In this document: one piece after another, positions 17,296 through 27,700 of the stretch
How positions within the stretch are numbered: position 1 is the stretch's first letter
Layout of the letters: the number at the start of each line of letters is the position of its first letter
Assembly (NCBI GenBank): GCA_963811705.1
Contig: CAWESL010000019.1
Span: forward strand, 65,982-129,981
Length of the DNA stretch: 64,000 nt
Direction: 5' to 3'
Source: DATJPR01 sp963811705
GTDB lineage: Bacteria > Bacteroidota > Ignavibacteria > UBA10030 > UBA6906
The notes under the pieces: generated by a model
Databases searched by the model: none
What the model was told of the DNA's origin: nothing
What the model saw: the letters and a program-made list of their open reading frames with translations, nothing else
Translations under genes and position numbers: made by a program

Positions 17296-19293
17296 TCAGA
17301 ACTGATAGCCGATCAGGTTCCAGTACCAGAGGAACCAGACAAACGCCACGCCGCCGACCGCAGTCAGGAGACCCACCACTGCTGACCGCGCGCGTTCTCC
17401 CGTCTTCGCAACACGTCGCACGATGTACCGCCAGAGCAATGACCCGAGCAGTCCCGCCACAAAGAGAATCCCCAGGAGCGCAATGGACTGTACGGCATAG
17501 ACCGACCAGTGCATCCCATGGGCGAATCCCAACGCGAATTCCTCCTGCGGAATAACAAATCCCATCACGACTCCTATTCCCAGGAAATACAAGAGGAATA
17601 TGGACGCCGTCATCTGCGAGAACCAGCGGACAGGATCACTCTGCAGGCCGGAGGGTTTTGGCATCTTCCTGATCTTCCGGATGATCGGGAGCGCGATGGA
17701 CACAAAGAAAAACAAGAGCAGGCAAACGCCAACCAGGCTGCGCTGGAACATCGTCGTCTCATACCAGGAGATCTTTTCAAAGGCAGTCGTGCCGTTCGTG
17801 AAGAGGTGCGTGATCGTTCCGGATGCATCCCGCCGGAAGGCGCAAAGGTAGCGGTCATCGATCGACTGGAACAAGCATGGCTGGATCTGGACCATCCGGC
17901 GTGGCTTGCCAAAGAAGGTGTTCATCAGAATCATCCCTTCCCCGTTTTGCCCGATAACCATATCCTCGCCACTCATGCCCAACAGTATGCCCATCTTCTC
18001 GACACTGTTGTGCGCATACCGGGAAAACCGGTACGTCCCCGCAAACTCCGCAATGTCGCTATCATACTGCGGAAGTGTCGTCAACGGATATTTCATACTA
18101 TCCTGCGGCGCATCGGGAATGAACCGATCAAGGAGCGAGCGACTCACCTGGTCGAGCAGCGCACCATCCATGATGTTACACGCAACAAAGAAACCGATGC
18201 GGCTTTCCGGACAGAGACAGAGTCTGCTGCCGACTCCGGTATACCCTCCGTCATGCATGAGGATCGTTTGTGACCTGGCGGGGAGGATCCCAAAACCGTA
18301 CCCGACGCCATGTTCCAATTCTGCACGATGAGTGAATTGGACGGTGTGCATCGCCCTGGCGCCCTCTTCGCTTAATATCCTCCTCTCTCCATACCGTCCG
18401 AGTTGGAGGTGGGCGATCATGAACTTCGCCATGTCTCTGCCGGTCGAAAGCATCTGTCCGCCGGGATAGTCATTGATGAAGTCAAACGGGAGGTGATGAT
18501 AAGCCGCTCCAGCATGGGAGTAGCATTGCGCCAACAACGGCGTGAGGTCCGGTCGAAGCCGGTAGTCGCTTCTTTCCATCCCGAGGGGTTCCAGAATGTT
18601 CTGGCGAACATACGCGGCATAGTCCTCATGCGCGACTTCTTCCACCACAAAGCCCGCTAACGCGTTGGAGAAATTCGAATAGGTGTACACTTCACCCGCC
18701 GGACAGATCCTCCGCGGAAGGCGCGTCGCGAGAAAGTCACCCAGGGGGATCTGTTGTTCCTGCGTCCACGCTGACTTCCCTATGGACCGGTCGTCGAATC
18801 CGGCAGTATGGGTCAAAAGATGGTGGAGCGTGATCGGCGACCCAGGCCAATTCTCAACCTTGAACCGGGTGAGATACGCGTTAATGTCCTGGTGCATGTC
18901 GAGCGCTCCCCTCTCGACGAGTTGCATCACAGCCGTCGCGGTAAAGAGTTTCGAGACCGACGCAATCCGTATGACGGTGCTGTCCGGATCGAACGGGATC
19001 TTACGCTCGACATCGGCGTAGCCATACCCTTTTGCCAGCACGATGTCGCCGTCATGGACGATCGCAATGACCATTCCGGGGATGTGATATTTCGCCAATC
19101 CCGGAACGATAAGAGAATCAAGGAGATGCACCAGTGAGGCCGAATCCATGGGCGCTGATGCTGGCTTCATAGATTGTGGATTCTGAAGTCCGCCAGTGTT
19201 ACCGGCCAGGAGCCGAGAGGACCAGAGAGCAGAAAAGCACAAGGCCAGGATCACGGCAGCCACGGAGAACGCTGGAGCGCGATGGGATTTCAT
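17296..19293 (-). CDS. Beta-lactamase-fold serine hydrolase with C-terminal membrane domain
   Basis: This is a 665-residue protein with an N-terminal signal (MKSHRAPAFSVAAVILALCF), a class C beta-lactamase/DD-peptidase-like domain and about four hydrophobic helices at the C-terminus. The catalytic SxxK is in IASVSKLFTA, the Tyr-x-Asn in YSNFSNA, and the third box is HDGGYTG. Members include D-aminopeptidases, esterases and peptidoglycan modifiers; true antibiotic resistance is not implied. The C-terminal helices tether the enzyme to the membrane, an arrangement also seen in Bacteroidota serine hydrolases. The frame is open to 19491, but the ATG at 19293 leads straight into the signal peptide. 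Its own ribosome site is weak. Confidence 0.82.
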   Translation of the reverse strand: MKSHRAPAFSVAAVILALCFSALWSSRLLAGNTGGLQNPQSMKPASAPMDSASLVHLLDSLIVPGLAKYHIPGMVIAIVHDGDIVLAKGYGYADVERKIPFDPDSTVIRIASVSKLFTATAVMQLVERGALDMHQDINAYLTRFKVENWPGSPITLHHLLTHTAGFDDRSIGKSAWTQEQQIPLGDFLATRLPRRICPAGEVYTYSNFSNALAGFVVEEVAHEDYAAYVRQNILEPLGMERSDYRLRPDLTPLLAQCYSHAGAAYHHLPFDFINDYPGGQMLSTGRDMAKFMIAHLQLGRYGERRILSEEGARAMHTVQFTHRAELEHGVGYGFGILPARSQTILMHDGGYTGVGSRLCLCPESRIGFFVACNIMDGALLDQVSRSLLDRFIPDAPQDSMKYPLTTLPQYDSDIAEFAGTYRFSRYAHNSVEKMGILLGMSGEDMVIGQNGEGMILMNTFFGKPRRMVQIQPCLFQSIDDRYLCAFRRDASGTITHLFTNGTTAFEKISWYETTMFQRSLVGVCLLLFFFVSIALPIIRKIRKMPKPSGLQSDPVRWFSQMTASIFLLYFLGIGVVMGFVIPQEEFALGFAHGMHWSVYAVQSIALLGILFVAGLLGSLLWRYIVRRVAKTGERARSAVVGLLTAVGGVAFVWFLWYWNLIGYQF

Positions 19294-19444
19294 AGGAGTT
19301 GTCAGGCTTTGGGGGGCAGGAGGAATCCTGCGGCAATATAAGCGGAATTCTCGGAGGAACCAAGGTTCGTTCAGGTTCCCATCAAGGACACAAATGCAAA
19401 GGGGTGCTCTCTCGTCTGTACGACGAGCGGTGAATCTGATCGAG

Positions 19445-20344
19445 TTATGCGGAGGATCGCGGAGCCGCTTTCGCCAGGGCGAGGATGGCACCGGCGAACA
19501 GGAGCGTGTCGGCGAAGTAGTTGATCCCGACTATCTGGACTCCGGTCTGCGGGTCGGAGAGAGCCATAATCAAGACGGGACCATAGATGACGAGGACCAA
19601 CAGCACAATCCAACCGCCGACGCAGGTTGCCACCATCCGCGTCGCTTTGTTAAGGAGAACGCTTCCCCCTGCAACAAGAAGGGCTGCGCCCGTCAGGTAA
19701 TCAATGAGCTCGCGACCCGGAATCCATGTCGGCATCTCCTTCTTGAGCGGAACGCCGGGGAGTCCCGTCGCGTGCAGAAAATGCTCGACGCCAAATACAA
19801 TCATGGCCATCGTGACCAGCACCCGCCCCACGTTGAGCAGCGTGCTCTTGCTTTTTCCGTGCCATCCGTCGATGGAAGTTCCCGCAAGAATCCAGGCGGC
19901 GCCGCCGAACGACATCTCGCGGAAGACGATCGTCCAGATAATCCTGTCGTTCGGGCTGGACAACGCCCCGGGAAAATGGATCATCGCGACAAACAAAAAC
20001 ATCATGATGCCGAAGAGCAGACCGGACCATCGGACCCAAATCCCGGTGGCGATGCTCACGGACGCGGCGATCAACGCAACGCCGACGAAATATGACCAGA
20101 ACAAACGCCATGGCATATACTCCGGCACAAGGTCCCGGACGAACTCGGGTCCGAAAAGATGGAGAGCACCGAACACCGCCAGCGGGATGGCGAAGCACAC
20201 ATTGGTGAGGGCCGCGATCCTGTCAAGGCCGCGGGCCTTGCCGATCTCCTTCATGGAGGCCCACACTCCGATCACGAGGAGTGCGATGCCGGCGGAGCAC
20301 ATTGCAGCCGCGGTGTGAGAGATTTCGAAGATGGTGGCAAGCAT
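19445..20344 (-). CDS. DoxX-like integral membrane protein
   Basis: This is a 299-residue membrane protein with about eight hydrophobic segments. It has the internal features of the DoxX/DoxD-like group (GIALLVIGVW near the start, FGVEHFLHATGLPGVP in the middle, and NYFADTLLFAGAIL at the end). It looks like two tandem four-helix units. The function of such proteins is mostly unknown; some take part in thiosulfate oxidation or in redox-coupled membrane complexes. A GAGG ribosome site lies 10 bases before the start. It is transcribed in the same direction as the serine hydrolase 150 bp downstream, which may share its transcript. Confidence 0.65.
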   Translation of the reverse strand: MLATIFEISHTAAAMCSAGIALLVIGVWASMKEIGKARGLDRIAALTNVCFAIPLAVFGALHLFGPEFVRDLVPEYMPWRLFWSYFVGVALIAASVSIATGIWVRWSGLLFGIMMFLFVAMIHFPGALSSPNDRIIWTIVFREMSFGGAAWILAGTSIDGWHGKSKSTLLNVGRVLVTMAMIVFGVEHFLHATGLPGVPLKKEMPTWIPGRELIDYLTGAALLVAGGSVLLNKATRMVATCVGGWIVLLVLVIYGPVLIMALSDPQTGVQIVGINYFADTLLFAGAILALAKAAPRSSA

Positions 20345-20452
20345 GGGAGTCTGACCTCAGACACAATTGACAACATCTTCGGGCCGCAGGGAGTTTCCGG
20401 AAGCCGCATGGATGGTTTTATTGGGACTGATGGACTCGTCATCCATGACACA

Positions 20453-20485
20453 AAGGCCCGGAACCTGCTGGAGATCCCGGGCCTT
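20453..20485 (-). terminator. Rho-independent terminator of the T9SS esterase gene
   Basis: AAGGCCCGG and CCGGGCCTT are complementary and flank a 14-base loop, 23 bp beyond the stop at 20508. A TTTGTGT stretch follows on the minus strand. Confidence 0.65.
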
Positions 20486-20507
20486 CTTCTTCACTGAACG
20501 TTGCTGA

Positions 20508-22940
20508 TCAACGCAAGAGGAGCAATTTCCGTGTCTGCATGAAGCTGCCCGCGGTCAACCGATAGAAATAGACGCCTGATGCCAGATGGGTTCCATCGAA
20601 TTTCACCTGGTGGTAACCCGATCCCATTCTCTCATTCACGAGTACCGCCACCCTCCGGCCCAGAATGTCATAGACGCTCAGGTCCACGTTCACCGGCGTT
20701 GACACCCCGAACCTGATCGTGGTGACCGGGTTGAACGGATTGGGAAAGTTTTGCTCGAGCGAGAACGCCTGTGGGGCCACATCCGGCGGGACTGCGGAGA
20801 CTGTCCCAGTAAACTCGTACACATCGGACGATGTCAGCGGCTTCACAGTGCTCAAGAGAAATTGATCGCCGGCCACTGGCACGACGTCTCCCGCCTGCCC
20901 GACAAATATCAATGACCAGGCCGGCACGAGACCCGCTGTGCCATTGGAATCAAGGATATCAATCCTGACGTCGGGCCCGATCGTGCTGTCGCCGTTGGCA
21001 TCGTAGTAGACAACAGCGGCCTTCCGATTGATCGTCACATTCCAGACGAGAAACTTCAGTGGAGCGGCCACCGGCCCAAATCCCCCGATCGATGTATCCA
21101 CGACGCTGGAAAACAAGGTGATGCGGTAGTCATTGAAATTGGCTTTCCCGTTGGTCGGAACGCGAATAGTCGGCCTCAGCGTTGAAGCCCCCTTGGTCCA
21201 GCGTGTGCTGTCGGCAATGACGCTCGGCACCGTCACATCGGCAATCACAAGACGGATGCCGTCAAAGAGAGGTCCTTCCTTCACGCCGTCCATTTCCGTG
21301 GCATGTTGGACAACCGAGGCGCCGCGGTCTAAATCCCGCACCGCATACTGTTTGAGAGCGGAGGATGTGTCATCGAATGTCACGCGGTAGTGATGCCCGG
21401 TAAGCGCCGAAGGAGTGACCACATGAACCATCACTGTTCCCGCTGATGGTCCCGCCGTGCGTGTGACGGCCGTGCCGGGCAACCGGTGAGTGACCTTCGG
21501 AAATGTGTAACTCTTCGCCTGTGCAGTCATGGACCCGTTATCGACAGTCAGCGCGAGGACCGCCTGATTGCTGTTGGCGAGAGGGCCGAGGCCGATCCGC
21601 CTCACCTGGGGCGCGGGATTCGTGGCGGCCGCGAACGAGTCGACTCGGGCGAAGGTCGAACCGCTATCGCTGCTGTACTGGACCAGGGTACCGAGCACGG
21701 ATCCTGCGGGATCGCCGGTGAGGATGCTCAAGTCGAGCGAGTCCTGCTGAATGGCAAGGCCGGTAGTGAACACATCATTGAGCAGCCTGACGAACGGCGG
21801 AACGTTCTGTGTATTGTGAACGGCGAAATACGAGGAGCGGTCGCTCCCGATGATGAACCCTTCTCCGGTCTTCAGAAACACCTTGATGGATCCGAACGCA
21901 CAGTCCGGCACAAGGGCGCTGTTCCAGACGAATGACCCCGTGTTGGGAACGTTCGCAACGGGTTGCCAGGACGTCCCAGCGTCGGGGGAAAACCAGATTT
22001 CCACGCTGTCCCCTGTTGTCGAGCTCCAACTTATGGTCGCGTTGCCGCTGAGCATGGCATAGGATTTCAGACTGGTGAGCGCTACCGATCCCGGCCGCTT
22101 CTTATACTTGTCAAACAACCAGGCAGGGAGATACGGATAGTTGCTGGTGGTGCCCCAGATGCCATAAGTATGGCCGAAGTTCTTGATCTCCGTGAAGAAG
22201 AGATCCTCGTGGCTTCTCACCGCCATGGCGATGGCGCTGTCCGGAAGTCCAGAGCAATCCAGGTTGTGGCAATTCGTGTAGACCGCCGATCGGCCAAGGG
22301 CGCGGAGCGAATCAACTAACGCGCGCGAATATTGGACGGGGACCAGCGCGTCAACTGTACCGTGGAAGTCCCAGATGGGCACATCCGCACACAAGTAGGC
22401 GAATGCCGGATTCGCAGCCCCGCTCATTGGGACACCTGCGGCGAAACGATTGGGAAACCGCATAATGACTTCCCACGTTCCGTTTCCGCCCATTGAGAAA
22501 CCCGTGACATAGATCCGGTTGGTATCGATCGAGAATTCCCGGATAAGGGAGTCCAGAATGTCGATCGCGGTCGCAAGCTCGGGACGAATTGGGGATGTGG
22601 GGTCCGAAGTACTCCATCCGCCGGTCATCGGGCACTGAGGAGCCACGACAAAACAGGGATGCTGCAGCTGAGCGAGAGAATCCGCCCAGCAAGTGGCGAA
22701 CCGCGTCTGCGTAATCTGCGTGTTGTTGTCTGTTCCCCGCTCTCCGGCACTGTGGAGCGCGAACATGATGGGGTACTTCTTCGCGCTTGAATACCCGTCA
22801 GGAATGAACAGTCGATACGGGAGAGTTGTCCCGTTGAACGTGTGAGAACGGTAGACAAACTTATTTGCGATTGCGGGTTGTGCGCAGAGAGTACCCTGCA
22901 ACAGGACCGCGCAGAGAACGAGCATCAGGAAATATCTCAT
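20508..22940 (-). CDS. T9SS-secreted feruloyl-esterase/PHB-depolymerase-like hydrolase
   Basis: This is an 810-residue secreted protein with signal peptide (MRYFLMLVLCAVLLQGTLCAQ). An N-terminal alpha/beta-hydrolase domain of the esterase D/PHB depolymerase type opens with PYRLFIPDGY. It has the nucleophile in GFSMGGNGTWE, an Asp in WDFHGTVDALVP and a likely His in NFGHTYG. Beta-rich linker domains follow, then a T9SS sorting tail (FPNPFNPVTTIRFG to KLLLLR). It probably releases acyl groups from polysaccharides outside the cell. The ATG at 22940 has GAGGA 7 bases upstream. Its mRNA would begin with the repeated leader at 23030-23170. Confidence 0.84.
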   Translation of the reverse strand: MRYFLMLVLCAVLLQGTLCAQPAIANKFVYRSHTFNGTTLPYRLFIPDGYSSAKKYPIMFALHSAGERGTDNNTQITQTRFATCWADSLAQLQHPCFVVAPQCPMTGGWSTSDPTSPIRPELATAIDILDSLIREFSIDTNRIYVTGFSMGGNGTWEVIMRFPNRFAAGVPMSGAANPAFAYLCADVPIWDFHGTVDALVPVQYSRALVDSLRALGRSAVYTNCHNLDCSGLPDSAIAMAVRSHEDLFFTEIKNFGHTYGIWGTTSNYPYLPAWLFDKYKKRPGSVALTSLKSYAMLSGNATISWSSTTGDSVEIWFSPDAGTSWQPVANVPNTGSFVWNSALVPDCAFGSIKVFLKTGEGFIIGSDRSSYFAVHNTQNVPPFVRLLNDVFTTGLAIQQDSLDLSILTGDPAGSVLGTLVQYSSDSGSTFARVDSFAAATNPAPQVRRIGLGPLANSNQAVLALTVDNGSMTAQAKSYTFPKVTHRLPGTAVTRTAGPSAGTVMVHVVTPSALTGHHYRVTFDDTSSALKQYAVRDLDRGASVVQHATEMDGVKEGPLFDGIRLVIADVTVPSVIADSTRWTKGASTLRPTIRVPTNGKANFNDYRITLFSSVVDTSIGGFGPVAAPLKFLVWNVTINRKAAVVYYDANGDSTIGPDVRIDILDSNGTAGLVPAWSLIFVGQAGDVVPVAGDQFLLSTVKPLTSSDVYEFTGTVSAVPPDVAPQAFSLEQNFPNPFNPVTTIRFGVSTPVNVDLSVYDILGRRVAVLVNERMGSGYHQVKFDGTHLASGVYFYRLTAGSFMQTRKLLLLR

Positions 22941-23029
22941 AGAGTCCTCATTCAAATTCAATCTTTGGTCCAAAGGTGTTGCCTGCTCAGGTAGCCAACG
23001 TTGGTGAATAGCACTGCCCTGTCAATGAC

Positions 23030-23170
23030 AAAAGCCCATTCATCAATCACGATGAAAGGGCTTCATTTCAATGAGCACCTGGGTTCTCAGCCAAAACGAT
23101 TTTCGCACTCCCGTGCGATATATTCGGCTGTCGTCTCTTGAAAATTACCCTTACCCCAGAAGCATGTCAA
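23030..23170 (-). promoter_or_regulatory. Repeated T9SS-cargo leader, copy 3 (promoter, stem and attenuator-like hairpin)
   Basis: On the minus strand, TTGACA (23165-23170) and TAATTT (23142-23147) are 17 bases apart. A stem follows with arms CAGCCGA and TTGGCTG (23088-23130), then a conserved TGCTCATTGA and a second hairpin (23030-23063) of about 12 pairs that ends in GGGCTTTT. The whole unit lies about 90 bp upstream of the esterase start at 22940. Two more copies occur at 38861-39001 and 40870-41011. The second hairpin looks like a terminator placed before the coding region, so attenuation is the natural reading; no ligand or riboswitch class is recognised. Confidence 0.6.
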
Positions 23171-23286
23171 GGAACTGTGCGCTTGATACAGTCAAAGATC
23201 CAGACATCAGAAATCCCGATGCCGGATTTTAAGTAGCGGATGGCTGTCGAGACCATCATCTACAGACGAGTGGAAGGTACATGAGA

Positions 23287-23738
23287 AGTTAGCGTTAATA
23301 AACGGTAGAATTCTTGCCCATGAAGGGTTATTCTCCGCGTAGTTCAGGAGGCCGATTTGAACCCCGAGGAGATTCTCGGTGTGATTGAAGATGCCGATAA
23401 CAAGACCCCGCTACACACCGAACGTTCGGTTGTAGCCGGCAACGGTGACACCAGTCAATTCAGTGGACTCTGTCCAGAGAACGGATCCATTCGCACCCGA
23501 AATCACCGGTGCCTTTAATCTGTAGCCGTCGAAGTTGACACCGGTCATGACGCCTTGCGAGACCAGTTCGATCGAGAGTCCCGTTCACCCGATTGGAATG
23601 TCCATCGCGCCAGGCAAATCGAATCCCGGTCATGTCCTGTCCATTCCCAAAGCTGAAGCCCGTCTTTCCGAGTGTAAGGTCAAGGGAGCTGGACTGACTG
23701 AAGGCCGTAGCCGCGGAGAGGAGGCAAATACAGACCAA
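23287..23738 (-). pseudogene. Broken LA_2272-type surface repeat protein
   Basis: Minus-strand frames together spell a short signal peptide (LVCICLLSAATAFSQ), then DLTLGKTGFSFGNGQDMTGIRFAW. After a frameshift near 23585 comes SIELVSQGVMTGVNFDGYRL, then VTVAGYNRTFGV followed by an in-frame TAG. It continues with GIFNHTENLLGVQIGLLNYAENN and a final ILPFIN. This GVQIGLxNxAEN pattern is typical of the LA_2272/LA_2273 surface lipoprotein-like family. One frameshift and one stop make the copy non-functional. The CAG-to-TAG change is the simplest explanation for the stop. Confidence 0.6.
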
Positions 23739-23933
23739 CCGGATTGTTCACATGGAATCTGTCCTCTTTGGCAGTCGGAAGGGAAGGTGGGACCCCCTAT
23801 GATACGCCGTAGACCGTAAAGTGTTGCGCCACAATTGGAAACGTTGTTTCTTGTTGAGAGAATTTCCGCGCAGTTCCCCTTGACATTTGATGAAAACCAG
23901 ATTATATCAAGTTCAACAAATATTCCTACTCCG

Positions 23934-24785
23934 ATGAAAATGAAGACACAACTCTTCTTGTTTGCAGGATTGCTATTCGCAGCGATGAATGCCTTCTCCC
24001 AAGATACAACCTTCTACGTATTCCTCTGTTTTGGACAGTCGAACATGGAGGGCTTCCCCGGGGTTGAGCCGCAGGACACAACGGTGGATAGTCGTTTCCA
24101 GGTTCTGGCTGCGGTTGATTTTCCCACGATGGGCAGAAAAGAAGGGAATTGGTATCCTGCTGTCCCTCCACTGTGCAGGAGCACCACGGGTCTTTGTCCC
24201 GCCGACTATTTTGGCAGAACGTTGGTTGCCAATCTTCCGAAGACCATCAGGGTCGGTATTGTCAATGTCTCCGTTGCCGGGTGCAAGATTGAACTCTTCG
24301 ACAAAGCCAACTATGAGTCGTACGCTTCAACGGCGCCAACGTGGATGAAGCCCATCATCGAAGGCTACGGCGGAAATCCGTATGCCCGTCTCGTTGAGAT
24401 GGGCAGGCTGGCCCAGAAAGACGGTGTGATCAAGGGAATTCTGTTGCATCAGGGAGAGTCAAACCCGAATGACAAAGAGTGGCCGTCGAAGGTCAAAGCG
24501 ATCTATGACAACCTTATCAAGGACCTGAATCTCAAGTCCGAAGAAGTGCCGCTGCTTGCCGGAGAGCTCGTCAATGCCGATCAGAGCGGCGCGTGTGCGG
24601 CCATGAATACGGTCATTGACGAACTGCCGAAAACGATTCCCAATGCTCACGTCATATCCTCGAAGGGCTGCACAAGTCGTCCTGACCATCTGCATTTCAA
24701 TGCGGCTGGGTACAGAGAGCTGGGGAAGCGCTACGGGTTGATGATGCTTTCGCTATTGGGTTATGCAGGCGACGGAGCACAGTAG
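23934..24785 (+). CDS. Secreted SASA-domain carbohydrate acetylesterase
   Basis: This is a 283-residue exported esterase with signal peptide MKMKTQLFLFAGLLFAAMNAFSQ. The SGNH-like SASA domain (sialate O-acetylesterase/acetyl xylan esterase) shows the nucleophile Ser in CFGQSNMEG, the block-III-like LLHQGESNPND, and the catalytic Asp/His in DHLHFNAAGYRELGKRY. Such enzymes remove O-acetyl groups from sialic acid or hemicellulose; the target here is not determinable. The frame is open from 23835, but only the ATGs at 23934 or 23940 give the signal peptide. No strong ribosome site is visible. The metalloprotease gene converges on it, 6 bp away. Confidence 0.84.
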   Translation: MKMKTQLFLFAGLLFAAMNAFSQDTTFYVFLCFGQSNMEGFPGVEPQDTTVDSRFQVLAAVDFPTMGRKEGNWYPAVPPLCRSTTGLCPADYFGRTLVANLPKTIRVGIVNVSVAGCKIELFDKANYESYASTAPTWMKPIIEGYGGNPYARLVEMGRLAQKDGVIKGILLHQGESNPNDKEWPSKVKAIYDNLIKDLNLKSEEVPLLAGELVNADQSGACAAMNTVIDELPKTIPNAHVISSKGCTSRPDHLHFNAAGYRELGKRYGLMMLSLLGYAGDGAQ

Positions 24786-24791
24786 ATCGTC

Positions 24792-27700
24792 TTACCGAAC
24801 CAAGAGCATCGACTTGGTAGTCGTGAAGCTGCCCGCAGTCAGGCGATAAAAGTAGACGCCGCTCGCGAGATTGCGGGCGTTGAATTGCACGGAGTGGTAG
24901 CCGGCTTCGATATCGCAGTTTACCAGTTCCGCAACTTCTTGACCGAGCGTGTTAGAGACGGTCAATAGCACATGTGAACGATGTGCGACCGCGTAACGGA
25001 TGGTCGTTGTGGGGTTGAAGGGATTGGGATAGTTCTGGTGCAGCCCGAACACGGTGGGGATTCCATTGGCGATGTCGACCCCAAGGTACATCGTCCGGAA
25101 CTTCCCCACTTCACTGTAGTGCCCCCAGCCGCTGGCATTCTGAGCTCGCACACGCCAGAAATGCCACATGTTGTTCCCGAGCCGACGGACAACCAGTGTG
25201 GTATCAGACACGTTGGTGTCTACGGAGCAGGATGTGAACAGGGAATCGAAAGCGCAATCGACCTCGTACCTCTCCACGGCTGGAGTTCCTCGCATCCATT
25301 CCAGCCGAACGCTGTCCGAGGATACGACGCTGTTGTGCGACGGGAAGCAGAGCGTTAAGGGTTCGGGAACGGGAAGCGTAGACGAAAAGAGCGTGAGCCA
25401 CGTATTTCCAAAGCATGTGACGGGGAGACTATCCAGCAGGCAATCCACATGGGAGCGGCCTTTGTAGATGCCGGTGTCTCGAGGCGTGAACAAGAACGCA
25501 CGCTGGATTTCCGTCCCGGCGTCCATTGACGCGAACACCGTCGAGTCCGCGAAATCGTACGGCGCGGTCGTATCCCGGTCGACGTGCAGGCTGAAGGCCA
25601 CGGCCTGGTTTCGTGCTCCAGGATCCGCCGGGTTCTTCACGTCCAGAACCAACCGCAGCGGGGTGCCGACGGCGAGGGCTCCGGTAATCTCCTTGCCAGA
25701 GGACGTGTCAAGGATTTTGGTCCACCTCACGTAGGGAGCGTTCCTCTTGAACGACTCCCTGGTCGTTTGCTCGTGGGAGACTCCAACACTATCCTTCTGA
25801 CCCCAGTACTCCTCCCCGCGAGGTGTCTGGAGACTGTACCACACGCGATACCGGTAGCTCCGAGGCGCCTTGAGATTCTCGAAGAACGCCGTTGAATTTG
25901 TGTCGGTCGTGCCGGTGGCAACCAGGACGCCTGTAGTGTCATAGAGCCGGACGATGCCTTCCGTCGCGATCGGACTCCAGTCCTCCGCATTGACGACTGT
26001 GATTGCGAGCGCGCCAGTTTGGGGGCCCATGGTTGTCAAGCTAAGCGCTTTTGTCGCCGAGGAGTCTGCAGCATCGGCAACCTTCACAGTGAACGTTGAG
26101 GTTCCCGTAGAATCGGGGGTCCCTGCCAGATTTCCGTCACTGGCGAGCACGAGCCCGTGCGGTAACGAGCCTCCAGCGACAGACCAGGAATAGGGTGGCA
26201 TTCCCCCCGCAGCGCTCAGCGACGAAGCGTAGGTGCTCCCCACGGTTCCAGGGGGCAATGGCGAGCTGCTTGTAATGACTAAAGGATGAGGTGCTACGTC
26301 GACAAGGAAAGCCCATGCAGAGCCATCGCATCCAACAACCCTGTCGTCGACCGGATAGATCCGTAAGCCGGCGTTGTATCGATACAGGCCGCTCCCCATC
26401 GGGCGGAAATAGGACGACATCGTGTTTGACGTCCCCCGTATAGCACTCAAGGTTCCCGAGACCGTATCGTCGTAAGGATACATCTCGTCGCGGTCTATCA
26501 AAGCTCCCACAAATATCACGGGCCAATTCAGCGAACCCGGATTATTCGGGTTCTTCACAGTGATTTCAATCTTCAGGGGAGTTCCCACTGCGACCGCGGA
26601 CGTGACCTTCTGATTTGATGACGAGTCGTATACCAGGACATCGGTGACGTAAGGGGTATTCCGAATGAACGATTCGTTGGTCGTCTGTCCCGACAGGATT
26701 GTGACCGCAGTTTTCCGTCCCCAGTATTCTTCTCCCCAGTATTTTGCTGGTACAGAATTGTACCGCACATCGTACCAGAAGTTGACTCCTGCAGGAACGC
26801 TGTCGAATACCGCTGGAGAACCTGTCGTCGTGTTCCGGCCTGCGACGAGTTGTCCATTCACCCCATACAGTTCCACTGTCGCCGTTCCGACCATTGGCCA
26901 GCCTTCCGCATTACTCACCGACACGGCCAGCGATCCAGGCGGGACTTCGTTCACGGTGAGCATGAGCGCATTTGAGGTGTCGCCCCCGGTGTTCACAACG
27001 GTTATAGGGTACACCCCGGGAATCGCGAGGTCCCGGGACGTTATGACCGCCTGAAGATGAGTGGCACTGAGAAATGTGGTCTTCTTCCCGACCCCATTAA
27101 ATTGTACCACTGACGAAGCAATGAAGTTCTCTCCCCATGCATCGATCGTATCGGCAGGGCCGCCTGCATTGATATGCGTCGGTGATATGCTCGAGAGTAA
27201 CGGGGCAGTCCCGACAGAGACGCGAAACGTGATCGATGGGCCCAGCGCACCCACGTCCGAGATGTTGAGGCCACCGGGGGTGCCGTCTGATAAAAAGCTT
27301 GAAGGGTTCGTTTCGTCATTGATCGAAGTTCTCCCCTCGGTACTCGATAACCCTGCAAGGTAGATTTCACCAGTCGCGCTTGTGGTTCCGCCGGGGCGGT
27401 AGATATACACTTCATGCGGCAGAGACAGATCGCCAACACCAGCAGGATTAATCCGATATATGATGAGTCCTTCACCGGGCAAGGTCCAGTCGAATATGCC
27501 GGTCCTGCGTCTGTATTCCAGGACGAAATACTCTCCTGATGAATTCGGCGATGCGATACGGAAGCAATTGTTCGACCCGTTTGTGGTGGGGTTGAGAGTG
27601 TATGACCCACTGGCGGAAATCTCGGGTATCGAGGAGATCCACTTCAGGTATTTGTATTTCAAGTAGGTGCTGGGATGCTGTGGAGGATTGTTCGTCTCTG

